NCBI GenBank assembly: GCA_016868875.1
Contig: VGFN01000008.1
Coordinates: 1-24,536, forward strand
Source: Bacteroidota bacterium
GTDB taxonomy: Bacteria; Bacteroidota; Bacteroidia; UBA7662
Direction of reading: 5' to 3'
DNA length: 24,536 bases
The translations under genes and the position numbers were made by a program. The notes beneath the pieces are model-generated. The model had not been told where the DNA came from. It ran no database searches and saw nothing but the letters and a program-made list of their open reading frames with translations. Shown piece by piece: positions 7,617-15,102 of this stretch. Numbering within the stretch: the first letter of the stretch is position 1; each line of letters opens with the position of its first letter.

Positions 7617-8726
7617 GTGCATTCATTAGCTTCAACTCCCTTTTTGATTCGTTGCTCCATCTACTTGTTCAGCTTGTGGGTTTTGGTGTCATGGCCTCAA
7701 GGAGTTGATGCTAACGCCGCCGCTGATTCCGTCGACACCGTTGTCAAATCCGGGCACTCGGAAGAGTCAGCAGAATTTGATGCATCGAAGGTCATTTTGC
7801 ACCACATTGCGGATGCCCATGATTGGCATCTTTACGACCATCGCGACGAGGCAGGCCATGTTCATCCTGTTTCAATTCCGCTTCCTGTGATTTTGTGGTG
7901 TGGAGGGCAATGGCATTTCATGATGTCCTCGGCCTTTGAACACGGGCACGCCCAACCCCAATCGGGGGCCCTGACTTTTAGGTTGGATGAACACGGTCAC
8001 ATTCAAGAAGCATCGGGCTTGCCCGTTATGGATTTATCCATCACCAAGAATGTGGCCTCGATGCTCTTGAGCATTGTACTTCTTTTGATCATCTTTATCT
8101 CCGCGGCGCGGTCGTATGCTCGTTCTAACAACCGAATGCCGTCGGGCCTTGCCCGATTCTTGGAACCAATCATCCTGTTCATCCGCGATGATATTGCAAG
8201 ACCGAATATTGGAGAAAAGCGTTATGCCCAATACATGCCCTATTTGTTGACGGCTTTTTTCTTCATTTGGATCAACAATCTTTTGGGACTTCTTCCCACC
8301 GGGGCCAATCTAACAGGGAATATTGCGGTCTCCTTGGTATTGGCTGTCTTCACTCTCTTGATTACCAATTTCAGTGGTAACAAGCATTATTGGTCTCATA
8401 TTTTCCTACCTCATGTTCCCAAATGGTTGTATCCCATCATGATTCCCGTGGAGGTGGTTGGAATTTTCTCCAAGCCAATTGCATTGACTATTCGTCTTTT
8501 TGCAAACATCACTGCGGGGCATATCATTATCCTGAGTCTGATTTCTTTGATTTTCATTTTTAAAACCTTGGCCATGGCGCCGGTTTCCATCGCTTTTGTG
8601 CTGTTTATGGAATGTTTAGAAATCTTGGTCGCTGCGCTTCAGGCTTATGTTTTCACTCTACTTTCTGCTTTGTTCATTGGTCTAGCTACGGCAGAACCGG
8701 AACATGGCGTCCATGATGCACATTAA
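7617..8726 (+). CDS. atpB: ATP synthase Fo subunit a
   Basis: Subunit a forms the two proton half-channels beside the c-ring. The 369-residue protein is about 100 longer than the E. coli one. It starts at a GTG, giving a signal-peptide-like segment (about 10-27), followed by a periplasmic domain (about 35-140) with 13 histidines, then the usual membrane core. The essential arginine is Arg293 in IALTIRLFANITAGH, and Gln342 in the last helix (LEILVAALQAYVF) matches the conserved Gln of E. coli. No ATG start occurs before the channel region without losing the signal peptide. Signal peptide and extended periplasmic domain are, as I recall, usual in Bacteroidota. A 59-base AT-rich leader separates it from atpE. 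Confidence 0.95.
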   Translation: MHSLASTPFLIRCSIYLFSLWVLVSWPQGVDANAAADSVDTVVKSGHSEESAEFDASKVILHHIADAHDWHLYDHRDEAGHVHPVSIPLPVILWCGGQWHFMMSSAFEHGHAQPQSGALTFRLDEHGHIQEASGLPVMDLSITKNVASMLLSIVLLLIIFISAARSYARSNNRMPSGLARFLEPIILFIRDDIARPNIGEKRYAQYMPYLLTAFFFIWINNLLGLLPTGANLTGNIAVSLVLAVFTLLITNFSGNKHYWSHIFLPHVPKWLYPIMIPVEVVGIFSKPIALTIRLFANITAGHIIILSLISLIFIFKTLAMAPVSIAFVLFMECLEILVAALQAYVFTLLSALFIGLATAEPEHGVHDAH

Positions 8727-8785
8727 TTTATTCTTATTATTTTAAAACCATACCAAACAAATCTCAACCCCCTAAATTTTAATTT

Positions 8786-8998
8786 ATGACAACGATTACA
8801 GGAATTGCCGCTATCGGAGCAGGTCTTGCCGCCATGGGCGCAGGCATTGGTATCGGCCGTATCGGTGGATCGGCTACCGAGGCTATTGCTCGTCAGCCTG
8901 AAGCAACCCCCAAAATCCAAACAGCCATGATCATCGCTGCTGCCCTAATCGAGGGTGTTGCCTTATTTGCGGTGGTTGTTGCCTTGTTGGTAGCCTAA
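8786..8998 (+). CDS. atpE: ATP synthase Fo subunit c
   Basis: Subunit c is the hairpin that forms the rotating ring. The 70-residue product has helix 1 with the GxGxGxG packing motif (GAGIGIGRIGG), the polar loop ARQPEATPKIQ and helix 2 carrying the ion-binding Glu56 (AALIEGVALF). The Gln and Ser/Thr positions that accompany Glu in sodium-type rings are not present, which points to proton coupling. The gene is preceded by 59 bases of AT-rich sequence with a poor -7-like TAAATTTT and no matching -33 element, so I read it as a leader within the operon that may favour high translation of c. The stop codon lies inside the SD of atpF. Confidence 0.97.
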   Translation: MTTITGIAAIGAGLAAMGAGIGIGRIGGSATEAIARQPEATPKIQTAMIIAAALIEGVALFAVVVALLVA

Positions 8999-9004
8999 GG
9001 AGGT
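8996..9004 (+). promoter_or_regulatory. Full-length Shine-Dalgarno sequence for atpF, overlapping the atpE stop
   Basis: TAAGGAGGT is a perfect complement of the 16S rRNA 3' end and lies 4 bases before the atpF ATG at 9009. Its first three bases are the atpE stop codon. It stands out because the other genes here have no clear SD, as expected for Bacteroidota, in which the anti-SD is largely sequestered in the ribosome. Confidence 0.7.
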
Positions 9005-9008
9005 CGCC

Positions 9009-9509
9009 ATGGATTTGGTAACCCCCCAACTGGGTCTGCTGGTCTGGCCGGCACTTTCGTTTCTGCTCCTTTTGGTCGTTCTGCGCAAGTTTGCGTGGAA
9101 GCCCATTTTGGAATCGGTGAACGAGAGGGACGCTCAAATCAGACAGGCCCTGGATGCCGCCAACGAAGCCAAAATGGCGATGGTGCGCCTTCAAGCGGAT
9201 AACGATAAACTCATGGCCGAAGCCCGTGCCGAAAGAGATTTGATGCTTGCCGAAGCCAAGAAAACCCGTGATCATATCGTCTCGGAGGCCAAGGCCAAAG
9301 CGGAAGTAGAGGGCAAAAGGCTTTTGGATTTGGCCCGTCAAGACATTGCCAACGATCGCAAAGCCGCCATGACCGAAGTTCGAAACCTGGTGGCTAACCT
9401 CTCTGTAGATGTGGCCGAAAAGCTGCTCCGCAAGGAACTCGAAAAGTCAGATGCACAACAGACGTACTTGCGCCAACAATTGGACCAGCTCCAAATCCCA
9501 GTCCGCTAA
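9009..9509 (+). CDS. atpF: ATP synthase Fo subunit b
   Basis: Subunit b is the peripheral stalk holding the catalytic head still against the rotor. The 166-residue protein has one N-terminal membrane helix (about 7-27, WPALSFLLLLVVLRKFAW) and then a long, highly charged Ala/Glu/Lys/Arg-rich coiled coil to the C-terminus (for example NEAKMAMVRLQADNDKLMAEA). Length and pattern are normal for the family. Only one b gene is present, with no b' paralogue. It lies directly after atpE and uses a perfect SD whose first bases are the atpE stop. A 66-base gap leads to atpH. Confidence 0.97.
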   Translation: MDLVTPQLGLLVWPALSFLLLLVVLRKFAWKPILESVNERDAQIRQALDAANEAKMAMVRLQADNDKLMAEARAERDLMLAEAKKTRDHIVSEAKAKAEVEGKRLLDLARQDIANDRKAAMTEVRNLVANLSVDVAEKLLRKELEKSDAQQTYLRQQLDQLQIPVR

Positions 9510-9575
9510 GCACTCGGCCCACTAAGCTATTTAATTTGTAAAACCCCTAATAAGAAGCAAAGCGCTGAACGTCGA

Positions 9576-10133
9576 ATGAACAATTCCAGAATTGCTACCC
9601 GTTACGCCGTTTCATTGTTACGGCTTGCCACCGAGAGGGGGCTGGAGCAGCGCATCTTCCAGGATATGGTGAGCTTGTCATCCGCTGTTACCGGTAGCAA
9701 GGATTTGGAGCGTTTATTTCGCTCTCCATTGATCAAGCCTGATCTCAAAATTCAAATCGTCAACAAAATCTTTGCCTCCACCTTTGACGGCTTAACCTTA
9801 GGTTTCTTGAATTTAGCCATTCGCAAGCACAGAGAATCCGAAATGGGTGGAATGGCCAAAGCCTACGTGCGTTTGTTTGAGAACCAAAAAGGCGTTGTTC
9901 GTATAGAAATTCAAACGGCTTCCCCCTTGGACGAAAATAATCGATCCCAACTTGAGAGCAACCTATCAAAAGCCTTTGGGCAAGGAGCCGCTTTTGAATA
10001 CCAACATAACCCTGAATTGTTGGGGGGATATGTGCTCCAAAGCGGTGACCTCCGCGTTGATGCCTCTTTAGCCAGCGAATTGCAGCAAATTCGTCGTCAA
10101 TTTTCCGATAATCTTTATCTATCCAAAATTTAG
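9576..10133 (+). CDS. atpH: ATP synthase F1 subunit delta
   Basis: Delta (OSCP) caps the F1 head and ties the alpha subunits to the b stalk. The 185-residue product has the helical N-terminal domain (ATRYAVSLLRLATERGLEQ) and the C-terminal beta domain with VVRIEIQTASPLDENN and the conserved LLGGYVLQSGDLRVDASL segment. Length is normal. The ATG follows 66 bases after atpF; this gap holds a TTAATTTG that is one base off a -7 element but has no -33 partner, so I do not call a promoter. atpA begins 3 bases after the stop, suggesting coupled translation. Confidence 0.96.
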   Translation: MNNSRIATRYAVSLLRLATERGLEQRIFQDMVSLSSAVTGSKDLERLFRSPLIKPDLKIQIVNKIFASTFDGLTLGFLNLAIRKHRESEMGGMAKAYVRLFENQKGVVRIEIQTASPLDENNRSQLESNLSKAFGQGAAFEYQHNPELLGGYVLQSGDLRVDASLASELQQIRRQFSDNLYLSKI

Positions 10134-10136
10134 TTT

Positions 10137-11717
10137 ATGTCACAATTGCAACCGGACGAAATCTCCGCGATCCTCAGGGAACAACTCTCCGGACACCAAT
10201 CGCAAAGCCAGCTTGAGGAAATCGGTACCGTACTTCAAGTCGGGGATGGTATTGCTCGCCTTTACGGCTTGACTCGCGTTCAGGCAGGGGAACTCATTGA
10301 ATTTTCTAACGGCACCCGAGCCGTCGTCCTCAACCTCGAAGAGGACAATGTTGGAGCGGTCCTCTTGGGCGGTTCCGAAGGCATCAAGGAAGGCGATACC
10401 GCCAAGCGTACCGGCCTTATCGCTTCCATCAAGGTGGGCCACGGAATGTTGGGTCGGGTGGTCAACACCTTGGGTCAGCCGATTGACGGCAAAGGTCCCC
10501 TTCAAGGTGAGACCTTTGAAATGCCGATTGAGCGCAAAGCCCCTGGGGTAATCTTCCGTCAACCGGTCCATGAACCCCTCCAAACAGGAATCAAAGCGAT
10601 TGACTCCATGATCCCGGTGGGTCGTGGTCAGCGTGAGTTGATTATCGGGGACCGTCAAACTGGTAAAACAGCCATCGCGATCGATACCATCATCAACCAA
10701 AAAGAATTTTACGAGGCCGGTAAGCCGGTTTATTGCATTTACGTTGCGGTTGGTCAAAAGGCCTCTACGGTTGCCAATATCGTCAAAACGTTGGAGGATA
10801 AAGGAGCCATGCCTTATACCATCGTGGTGGCGGCCTTTGCCTCGGATCCTGCTCCTCTTCAGTTCTACGCGCCGATGGCCGGTGCTGCGATAGGGGAATA
10901 CTTCAGGGACTTGGGAAATCCTGCCTTGATTGTGTACGATGACCTCTCCAAACAAGCGGTAGCCTATCGGGAAGTTTCGTTGTTGCTCCGTCGTCCTCCA
11001 GGACGCGAGGCCTACCCCGGGGACGTTTTTTACCTCCACTCCCGTCTTTTGGAAAGAGCTTGTAAGTTGAACTACAACGACGAGATCATCGCCCAAATGA
11101 ACGACCTGCCCGAATCGCTCAAAGGCAAGGTCAAAGGTGGGGGCTCCTTAACCGCCCTACCCATTATTGAAACGCAGGCTGGTGATGTGTCGGCCTATAT
11201 TCCGACTAATGTTATTTCGATCACGGATGGGCAAATTTTCTTGGAGTCTAACCTCTTTAACTCCGGTGTACGTCCCGCCATTAACGTGGGTATTTCGGTG
11301 TCCAGGGTAGGGGGTAATGCCCAAATCAAATCCATGAAAAAGGTTGCCGGTACCCTTAAGCTGGATCAGGCCCAGTACCGTGAATTGGAGGCCTTCTCCA
11401 AATTTGGTTCAGACCTGGATGCCGCAACCAAAGCAGTTTTGGATAAGGGGGCTCGAAACGTCGAAATTCTGAAACAGCCGCAGTATTCACCGTTTAGGGT
11501 CGAAGACCAGATTGCGATTATTTATTTGGGTACCAAAGGTCTTTTGATGGAAGTACCCATGGCCAAGGTTCGTGAATTTGAAGCGGATTTTCTGGCGACA
11601 TTGCGTGCGAACCACCCCAACGTATTGGAGGCCCTCAAGGCCGGCAAATTTGAAGATAGCCTAACCGACGTGTTATCATCGACGGCCAATCAATTGGTTG
11701 CCCGCTACAAAGCCTAA
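10137..11717 (+). CDS. atpA: ATP synthase F1 subunit alpha
   Basis: Alpha alternates with beta in the F1 head and carries the non-catalytic nucleotide sites. The 526-residue protein has the N-terminal beta-barrel, the P-loop GDRQTGKT at 171-178, Walker B (ALIVYDDLSKQ, about 263-273), the family signature PAINVGISVSRVG with arginine finger Arg390, and a helical C-terminal domain. All expected residues are present and length is normal. It lies 3 bases after atpH and 21 before atpG. Confidence 0.99.
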   Translation: MSQLQPDEISAILREQLSGHQSQSQLEEIGTVLQVGDGIARLYGLTRVQAGELIEFSNGTRAVVLNLEEDNVGAVLLGGSEGIKEGDTAKRTGLIASIKVGHGMLGRVVNTLGQPIDGKGPLQGETFEMPIERKAPGVIFRQPVHEPLQTGIKAIDSMIPVGRGQRELIIGDRQTGKTAIAIDTIINQKEFYEAGKPVYCIYVAVGQKASTVANIVKTLEDKGAMPYTIVVAAFASDPAPLQFYAPMAGAAIGEYFRDLGNPALIVYDDLSKQAVAYREVSLLLRRPPGREAYPGDVFYLHSRLLERACKLNYNDEIIAQMNDLPESLKGKVKGGGSLTALPIIETQAGDVSAYIPTNVISITDGQIFLESNLFNSGVRPAINVGISVSRVGGNAQIKSMKKVAGTLKLDQAQYRELEAFSKFGSDLDAATKAVLDKGARNVEILKQPQYSPFRVEDQIAIIYLGTKGLLMEVPMAKVREFEADFLATLRANHPNVLEALKAGKFEDSLTDVLSSTANQLVARYKA

Positions 11718-11738
11718 TCCCGGTAAGTCCTCCCCAGC

Positions 11739-12629
11739 ATGGCCAATCTCAAAGAAGTCAGGGTACGCATCGGCTCGGTTATCTCTACCCAGCAGATAAC
11801 CAAAGCCATGAAAATGGTTTCGGCCTCCAAATTGAGGAGAGCGCAAGGAGCTATTCAGCAAATTCGCCCCTACGCGGAGGGACTTCAGAACATCGTGGGT
11901 CGCTTGGTGGCCGGGTTGGAGGGTTCAGATACCGAAATGCTTTTGACCCAAGTCCGGGATGTCAAGCGGGTTGGGGTCGTTTTGTTGACCTCCGACAAAG
12001 GATTATGCGGGGGTTTTAACAGCAACTTGATCAAAACAGCCCGCCGCTTTATCCAAGATTTGCCTTCCAATCAACAAGCCACCCTGATTCCGGTTGGTCG
12101 CAAAGGGGCTGACTTTTTTAAACGGTCGGATTTGCCCAAGGATTTGCGCTTTAAGGATCTCATGCTCAAAATCCGCTACCAAGCCACCGCCGAGATGGCC
12201 GAAGAAATCAGCAAAGCTTTTGTGGCCGGGGAATACGATAAAGTAGTGGTGATTTACAGTGAATTCAAGAACCCGGTGGTTCAGTATTTTAAGGTAATGC
12301 CTTGGCTTCCCCTTCAGGCGGAGTCGGATACATCAACCGCTTCAGTTTCGGCGAGCCAAGAGGCTCAGGCGGATTATTTGTACGAGCCGGGTCGGGAAGC
12401 AATTGTGCGGGATTTGTTACCATTTTCGCTGGCCATCGAGCTTCATAAAGCGATGTTGGACACCCAGGCCTCGGAGCATGGCGCCCGCATGACGGCCATG
12501 GACAAGGCCACCGAAAATGCAGGAGATTTGTTACGGGAACTTCGCTTGCAGTACAATCGCGCTCGTCAGGCCGCGATCACGACCGAAATCACGGAAATTG
12601 TCGGCGGGGCTGCGGCCCTTGCGGGTTAA
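11739..12629 (+). CDS. atpG: ATP synthase F1 subunit gamma
   Basis: Gamma is the central shaft that rotates inside the alpha-beta head. The 296-residue protein has the conserved N-terminal helix (VRVRIGSVISTQQITKAMKM), the core segment SDKGLCGGFNSNLI and the C-terminal signature (ITTEITEIVGGAAALAG). A polar insertion near residues 191-216 (rich in Ser, Thr, Ala and Glu) lies in the Rossmann-like domain away from the shaft and probably reflects a lineage-specific loop. This is the last ATP synthase gene of the cluster; delta, alpha and gamma are here while beta and epsilon lie upstream as a separate unit. No terminator is apparent in the 55 bases before tsaE, so readthrough into that gene is possible. 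Confidence 0.98.
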   Translation: MANLKEVRVRIGSVISTQQITKAMKMVSASKLRRAQGAIQQIRPYAEGLQNIVGRLVAGLEGSDTEMLLTQVRDVKRVGVVLLTSDKGLCGGFNSNLIKTARRFIQDLPSNQQATLIPVGRKGADFFKRSDLPKDLRFKDLMLKIRYQATAEMAEEISKAFVAGEYDKVVVIYSEFKNPVVQYFKVMPWLPLQAESDTSTASVSASQEAQADYLYEPGREAIVRDLLPFSLAIELHKAMLDTQASEHGARMTAMDKATENAGDLLRELRLQYNRARQAAITTEITEIVGGAAALAG

Positions 12630-12684
12630 TTTATTTTCATGATCTGTTTGCGACTCCTCCAGGGGTTGGCGGTTTCTCTTAGTT

Positions 12685-13167
12685 ATGCTTGACTTGATCT
12701 TTGGCCTGGATGAGGTTGATGAGGTGGCCGTTCAGGTGCTTGATTGGGTGAAGCATCAACAGGGTCAGCCAAGGATTCCAAGGTCAGGCCCCTTCGCCAT
12801 TTCATTGAACGGCCCCATGGGTAGCGGCAAAACAACCTTGATTCGCGCAATGGGGAAATACTTAGGCTGTAACCCGCTGCCCACCTCCCCTACGTTCAGC
12901 CTGATTCAAACCTACATGACGGCCAATGGTGGACAAGTGGTTCATGCAGATTTGTTTCGATTGCGGAATACCAAAGAATGGCTTGCCTTGGATCTTGAAA
13001 TTCTGGTGGCCGGGGCAGAATGGCTGTGGGTAGAGTGGCCTGAGAAAGCCATGGATTTTATGCCGGAAGGCATGGCTCATTTTGAGCTGGAGACCTGTAC
13101 AGGAAGCGCACCATCGGCAACCTTAACGCAACAGCGTCGTTTACGTTTTAAGGGTTGGGCGTCGTAA
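12685..13167 (+). CDS. tsaE: tRNA threonylcarbamoyladenosine biosynthesis ATPase TsaE
   Basis: TsaE is the ATPase that works with TsaB and TsaD to place t6A at position 37 of ANN-decoding tRNAs. The 160-residue product has Walker A GPMGSGKT at 43-50, the family segment SPTFSLIQTY, HADLFRL, and the VEWPEKA motif near residue 117. All are in the expected order and spacing, and length is typical. It begins 55 bases after atpG. A small near-repeat (GATGAGGTT/GATGAGGTG, 12709-12726) encodes DEVDEV near the start and looks like ordinary codon coincidence. Bacteroidota often carry tsaE next to alanine dehydrogenase, as here. Confidence 0.96.
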   Translation: MLDLIFGLDEVDEVAVQVLDWVKHQQGQPRIPRSGPFAISLNGPMGSGKTTLIRAMGKYLGCNPLPTSPTFSLIQTYMTANGGQVVHADLFRLRNTKEWLALDLEILVAGAEWLWVEWPEKAMDFMPEGMAHFELETCTGSAPSATLTQQRRLRFKGWAS

Positions 13168-13172
13168 TCTGA

Positions 13173-13203
13173 TTTGAGTTAAGCGATTTTTTGCTTATAT
13201 TCG
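13173..13203 (+). promoter_or_regulatory. Probable promoter for ald
   Basis: TTTG at 13173-13176 is followed by exactly 19 bases and then TATATTCG (13196-13203), one mismatch from TAnnTTTG. Transcription would start near 13208-13211, giving a leader of about 15-18 bases before the ATG at 13226. This supports the ATG over the in-frame TTG at 13217. Confidence 0.55.
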
Positions 13204-13225
13204 TTAATTCCCAATATTGAACTCC

Positions 13226-14410
13226 ATGGTCCAAGCCGCCCCATTGGTTGCCCGAATTAAAGTTGATCGCAAACAGGTTGGTTTGAAAATTGGAATACCC
13301 TGCGAGCGGGGTTTTCAAGAAAATCGAGTCGCGATAACGCCTCAAGGGGTTGCTTTGTTGGTGCATAACGGCCATGAGGTGGTCGTGGAAAGGGATGCGG
13401 GAATCCACAGCTTTTTCACGGATCAGGATTATGCCGAAGCGGGAGCCTTGCTTGTTGATGGACCTACCGAAGTGTATCAGTGTCCATTGGTGGTGAAGGT
13501 TGGGCCGGTACCGGCAGAAGAATTGCATTATTTGCGTCAGGGTCAAATGGTTTTTTCCGCATTGCATTTGCCCAGCATGAAATCCGGGGATCTCAAAGAA
13601 ATTATTGGCCGTAGAATTACCGGTGTTGCCTACGAATACCTCACGGATCGCAGTGGTTTCCAGCCGGTGGTCCGATCCATGAGCGAAATCGCAGGCACGA
13701 TGGCCATTCTCATTGCGTCGGAATACATGAGTAATCAATTTCAGGGTCGAGGTCGATTGCTTGGCTCCGTGACCGGGGTTCCTCCGACCAGGGTGGTCAT
13801 CTTGGGAGCAGGTACCGTGGCAGAGCATGCGGCCAAAGCGGCCTTGGGTTTGGGCAGTGAAGTGGCCTTGTTCGATAATTCCATTCGTAGGCTTAGGCGA
13901 CTGCAATTGCTTTTGGGTAGGCCGGTCTACACGTCGGTAATTCACCCTTCGGTTCTTGTAAGTCAACTTTCGACGGCTGATGTGGTGGTCGGAGCCATGG
14001 GTGCACGAAGTGGCCGAACCCCCATGGTGGTAACCGAAGCCATGGTCATGGGCATGAAGGCCGGTGCGGTCATTGTGGATGTGAGCATTGATCAAGGTGG
14101 CTGTTTTGAGACTTCAAGGCTAACCAACCATACCCAACCGGTCTTTGAACACCACGGTGTGGTGCATTACGGGGTTCCCAATATCCCCTCACGGGTTTCG
14201 CAAACGGCTTCCGAATCCCTTAGCAATATTTTGACCCCCATTTTGTTGGAAGCGGGTCAGCGGGGTGGGGCCGAGGCCTTGCTTTGGCTGGAACAGGGCT
14301 TAAGGGCTGGGGTGTATTGCCATCAAGGCCACCTTACCCAAAGGCATTTGGGTGAGACCTACCATTTGCCTTGGACCCATTTGGAGACCTTGATGGGTTC
14401 TGGCATGTAA
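13226..14410 (+). CDS. ald: Alanine dehydrogenase (NAD-dependent)
   Basis: The enzyme interconverts L-alanine with pyruvate and ammonium using NAD, linking amino-acid catabolism to central carbon. The 394-residue product contains GIPCERGFQENRVAITPQGV near the N-terminus, the putative catalytic Lys91 (VVKVGPVPAEE) and His114 (SALHLPSM), and a Rossmann fold with VVILGAGTVAEHAAKAALGLGS ending in an acidic residue (LFDNS) that favours NAD over NADP. The usual Lys of the GxPKE signature is Cys here (GIPCER), as part of a lineage-specific N-terminus. A probable promoter lies directly upstream and a hairpin terminator directly downstream, so the gene is probably its own unit. PNT alpha subunit (transhydrogenase) is the nearest alternative, but no membrane domain or beta partner is present. 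Confidence 0.92.
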   Translation: MVQAAPLVARIKVDRKQVGLKIGIPCERGFQENRVAITPQGVALLVHNGHEVVVERDAGIHSFFTDQDYAEAGALLVDGPTEVYQCPLVVKVGPVPAEELHYLRQGQMVFSALHLPSMKSGDLKEIIGRRITGVAYEYLTDRSGFQPVVRSMSEIAGTMAILIASEYMSNQFQGRGRLLGSVTGVPPTRVVILGAGTVAEHAAKAALGLGSEVALFDNSIRRLRRLQLLLGRPVYTSVIHPSVLVSQLSTADVVVGAMGARSGRTPMVVTEAMVMGMKAGAVIVDVSIDQGGCFETSRLTNHTQPVFEHHGVVHYGVPNIPSRVSQTASESLSNILTPILLEAGQRGGAEALLWLEQGLRAGVYCHQGHLTQRHLGETYHLPWTHLETLMGSGM

Positions 14411-14423
14411 TCCTGACCCAGAA

Positions 14424-14447
14424 AAAAGCCTGTTTTGCGGGGCTTTT
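14424..14447 (+). terminator. Intrinsic terminator after ald
   Basis: AAAAGCC (14424-14430) pairs perfectly with GGCTTTT (14441-14447) across a 10-base loop. The stem begins 13 bases after the ald stop. The T run is the stem's own four T bases, so efficiency may be moderate. Confidence 0.6.
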
Positions 14448-14468
14448 GACAAAATTCTCATTCTGTTT

Positions 14469-14488
14469 AACTTTTTTTAAAAAAAGTT
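14469..14488 (+). repeat. Perfect 20-base AT-rich palindrome upstream of the sigma/crt promoter
   Basis: The sequence is AAC, seven T, seven A, GTT, which equals its own reverse complement over all 20 bases. It ends 9 bases before the -33 element of the promoter at 14498. It could be a dimeric regulator site, an UP-element-like A/T tract or a hairpin of the ald terminator region. The A and T tracts alone would make some symmetry by chance, but the flanking AAC/GTT arms extend it. Confidence 0.6.
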
Positions 14489-14497
14489 CCACAAAAA

Positions 14498-14528
14498 TTT
14501 GGAAATACCAAAATCATGCCTACTTTTG
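14498..14528 (+). promoter_or_regulatory. Strong Bacteroidota-type promoter for the sigma factor and carotenoid operon
   Basis: TTTG at 14498-14501, 19 bases, then TACTTTTG (14521-14528), an exact match to TTTG-N19-TAnnTTTG. Transcription would start near 14533-14536, about 12 bases before the ATG at 14547. The consensus fit suggests recognition by the primary sigma factor. Confidence 0.7.
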
Positions 14529-14546
14529 TTTAACAATTCACCCTAA

Positions 14547-15083
14547 ATGGTTAAACAAATGGAAAATTCTTTCACCGATCAAGTTGCCGCCCACGCACTC
14601 GCGCTCAAAGGTTATGCCTTGTTTTTGACCCAAAACAGGGACGATGCCCACGATTTGTTGCAAGAAACCTATCTCAAAGCCTTCTCCAACCGCGAACGCT
14701 TTGCCCCGGATACCAACATCAAGGGTTGGTTGTACACCATCATGAAGAACACCTTTATTAACAATTACCGTCGCAAGGTCAAGCGCAATACCTTCTCGGA
14801 CCATACAGAACAGGACTATTACATCAATCAATCCAGTCAGCATATTCCCAACCAAGCCGAGTCTAAGATGGTTATGGAAGATTTGAATGCGGCCATCGCC
14901 GTGCTACCCTTTGAGTTGAGGGAGGCCTTCATGCTAAATTTCCGTGGACACAAATACCAAGACATTGCTGACCAGTTTGGAATTCCAATTGGCACGGTCA
15001 AAACCCGGATTCACCTGGCGCGCAAAGCATTGAAGCGTAAACTGTCGGTTTATGGTGACCTTTATGGGCTAAATGCAGCGTAA
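14547..15083 (+). CDS. RNA polymerase sigma-70 family factor (ECF-like) heading the carotenoid cluster
   Basis: The 178-residue protein has sigma region 2 (about 20-75; YALFLTQNRDDAHDLLQETYLKAF, then NIKGWLYTIMKNTFINNYRR) and region 4 (about 115-165; LPFELREAFMLNFRGHKYQDIADQF and GIPIGTVKTRIHLARKAL, a helix-turn-helix). Regions 1 and 3 are missing, as in ECF factors. No anti-sigma gene lies nearby. The start is the ATG at 14547; an ATG four codons on (14559) is possible. Its 3' end lies next to crtI, overlapping by 11 bases if crtI used an upstream ATG. A sigma factor at the head of crtI-crtB is, as I recall, a recurring arrangement in Flavobacteria. Control of the crt genes by it is plausible inference. 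Confidence 0.92.
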   Translation: MVKQMENSFTDQVAAHALALKGYALFLTQNRDDAHDLLQETYLKAFSNRERFAPDTNIKGWLYTIMKNTFINNYRRKVKRNTFSDHTEQDYYINQSSQHIPNQAESKMVMEDLNAAIAVLPFELREAFMLNFRGHKYQDIADQFGIPIGTVKTRIHLARKALKRKLSVYGDLYGLNAA

Positions 15084-15102
15084 TTCTGCATGTTATCGCC
15101 CA

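Noticed and set aside
8773..8780. TAAATTTT before atpE as a separate promoter
   Set aside because: One mismatch in the -7 box and no TTG at -33 distance; more likely an AT-rich operon leader.
8786..8998. Sodium-coupled c-ring
   Set aside because: The Gln and Ser/Thr residues that accompany the ion-binding Glu in sodium-type c subunits are not seen; the motif fits proton coupling.
10140..11096. Long open frame (318 codons) on minus inside atpA
   Set aside because: It lies wholly antisense to a confidently identified atpA and its translation has no recognisable motifs or compositional sense. Codon-biased genes often leave open antisense frames.
12709..12726. 9-base near-repeat at the start of tsaE
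   Set aside because: Imperfect, explained by DEVDEV codons, and not extended on either side.
13148..14095. Long open frame (315 codons) on minus across ald
   Set aside because: Antisense to ald, His/Asn/Arg-rich and without domain motifs; a shadow of the coding strand.
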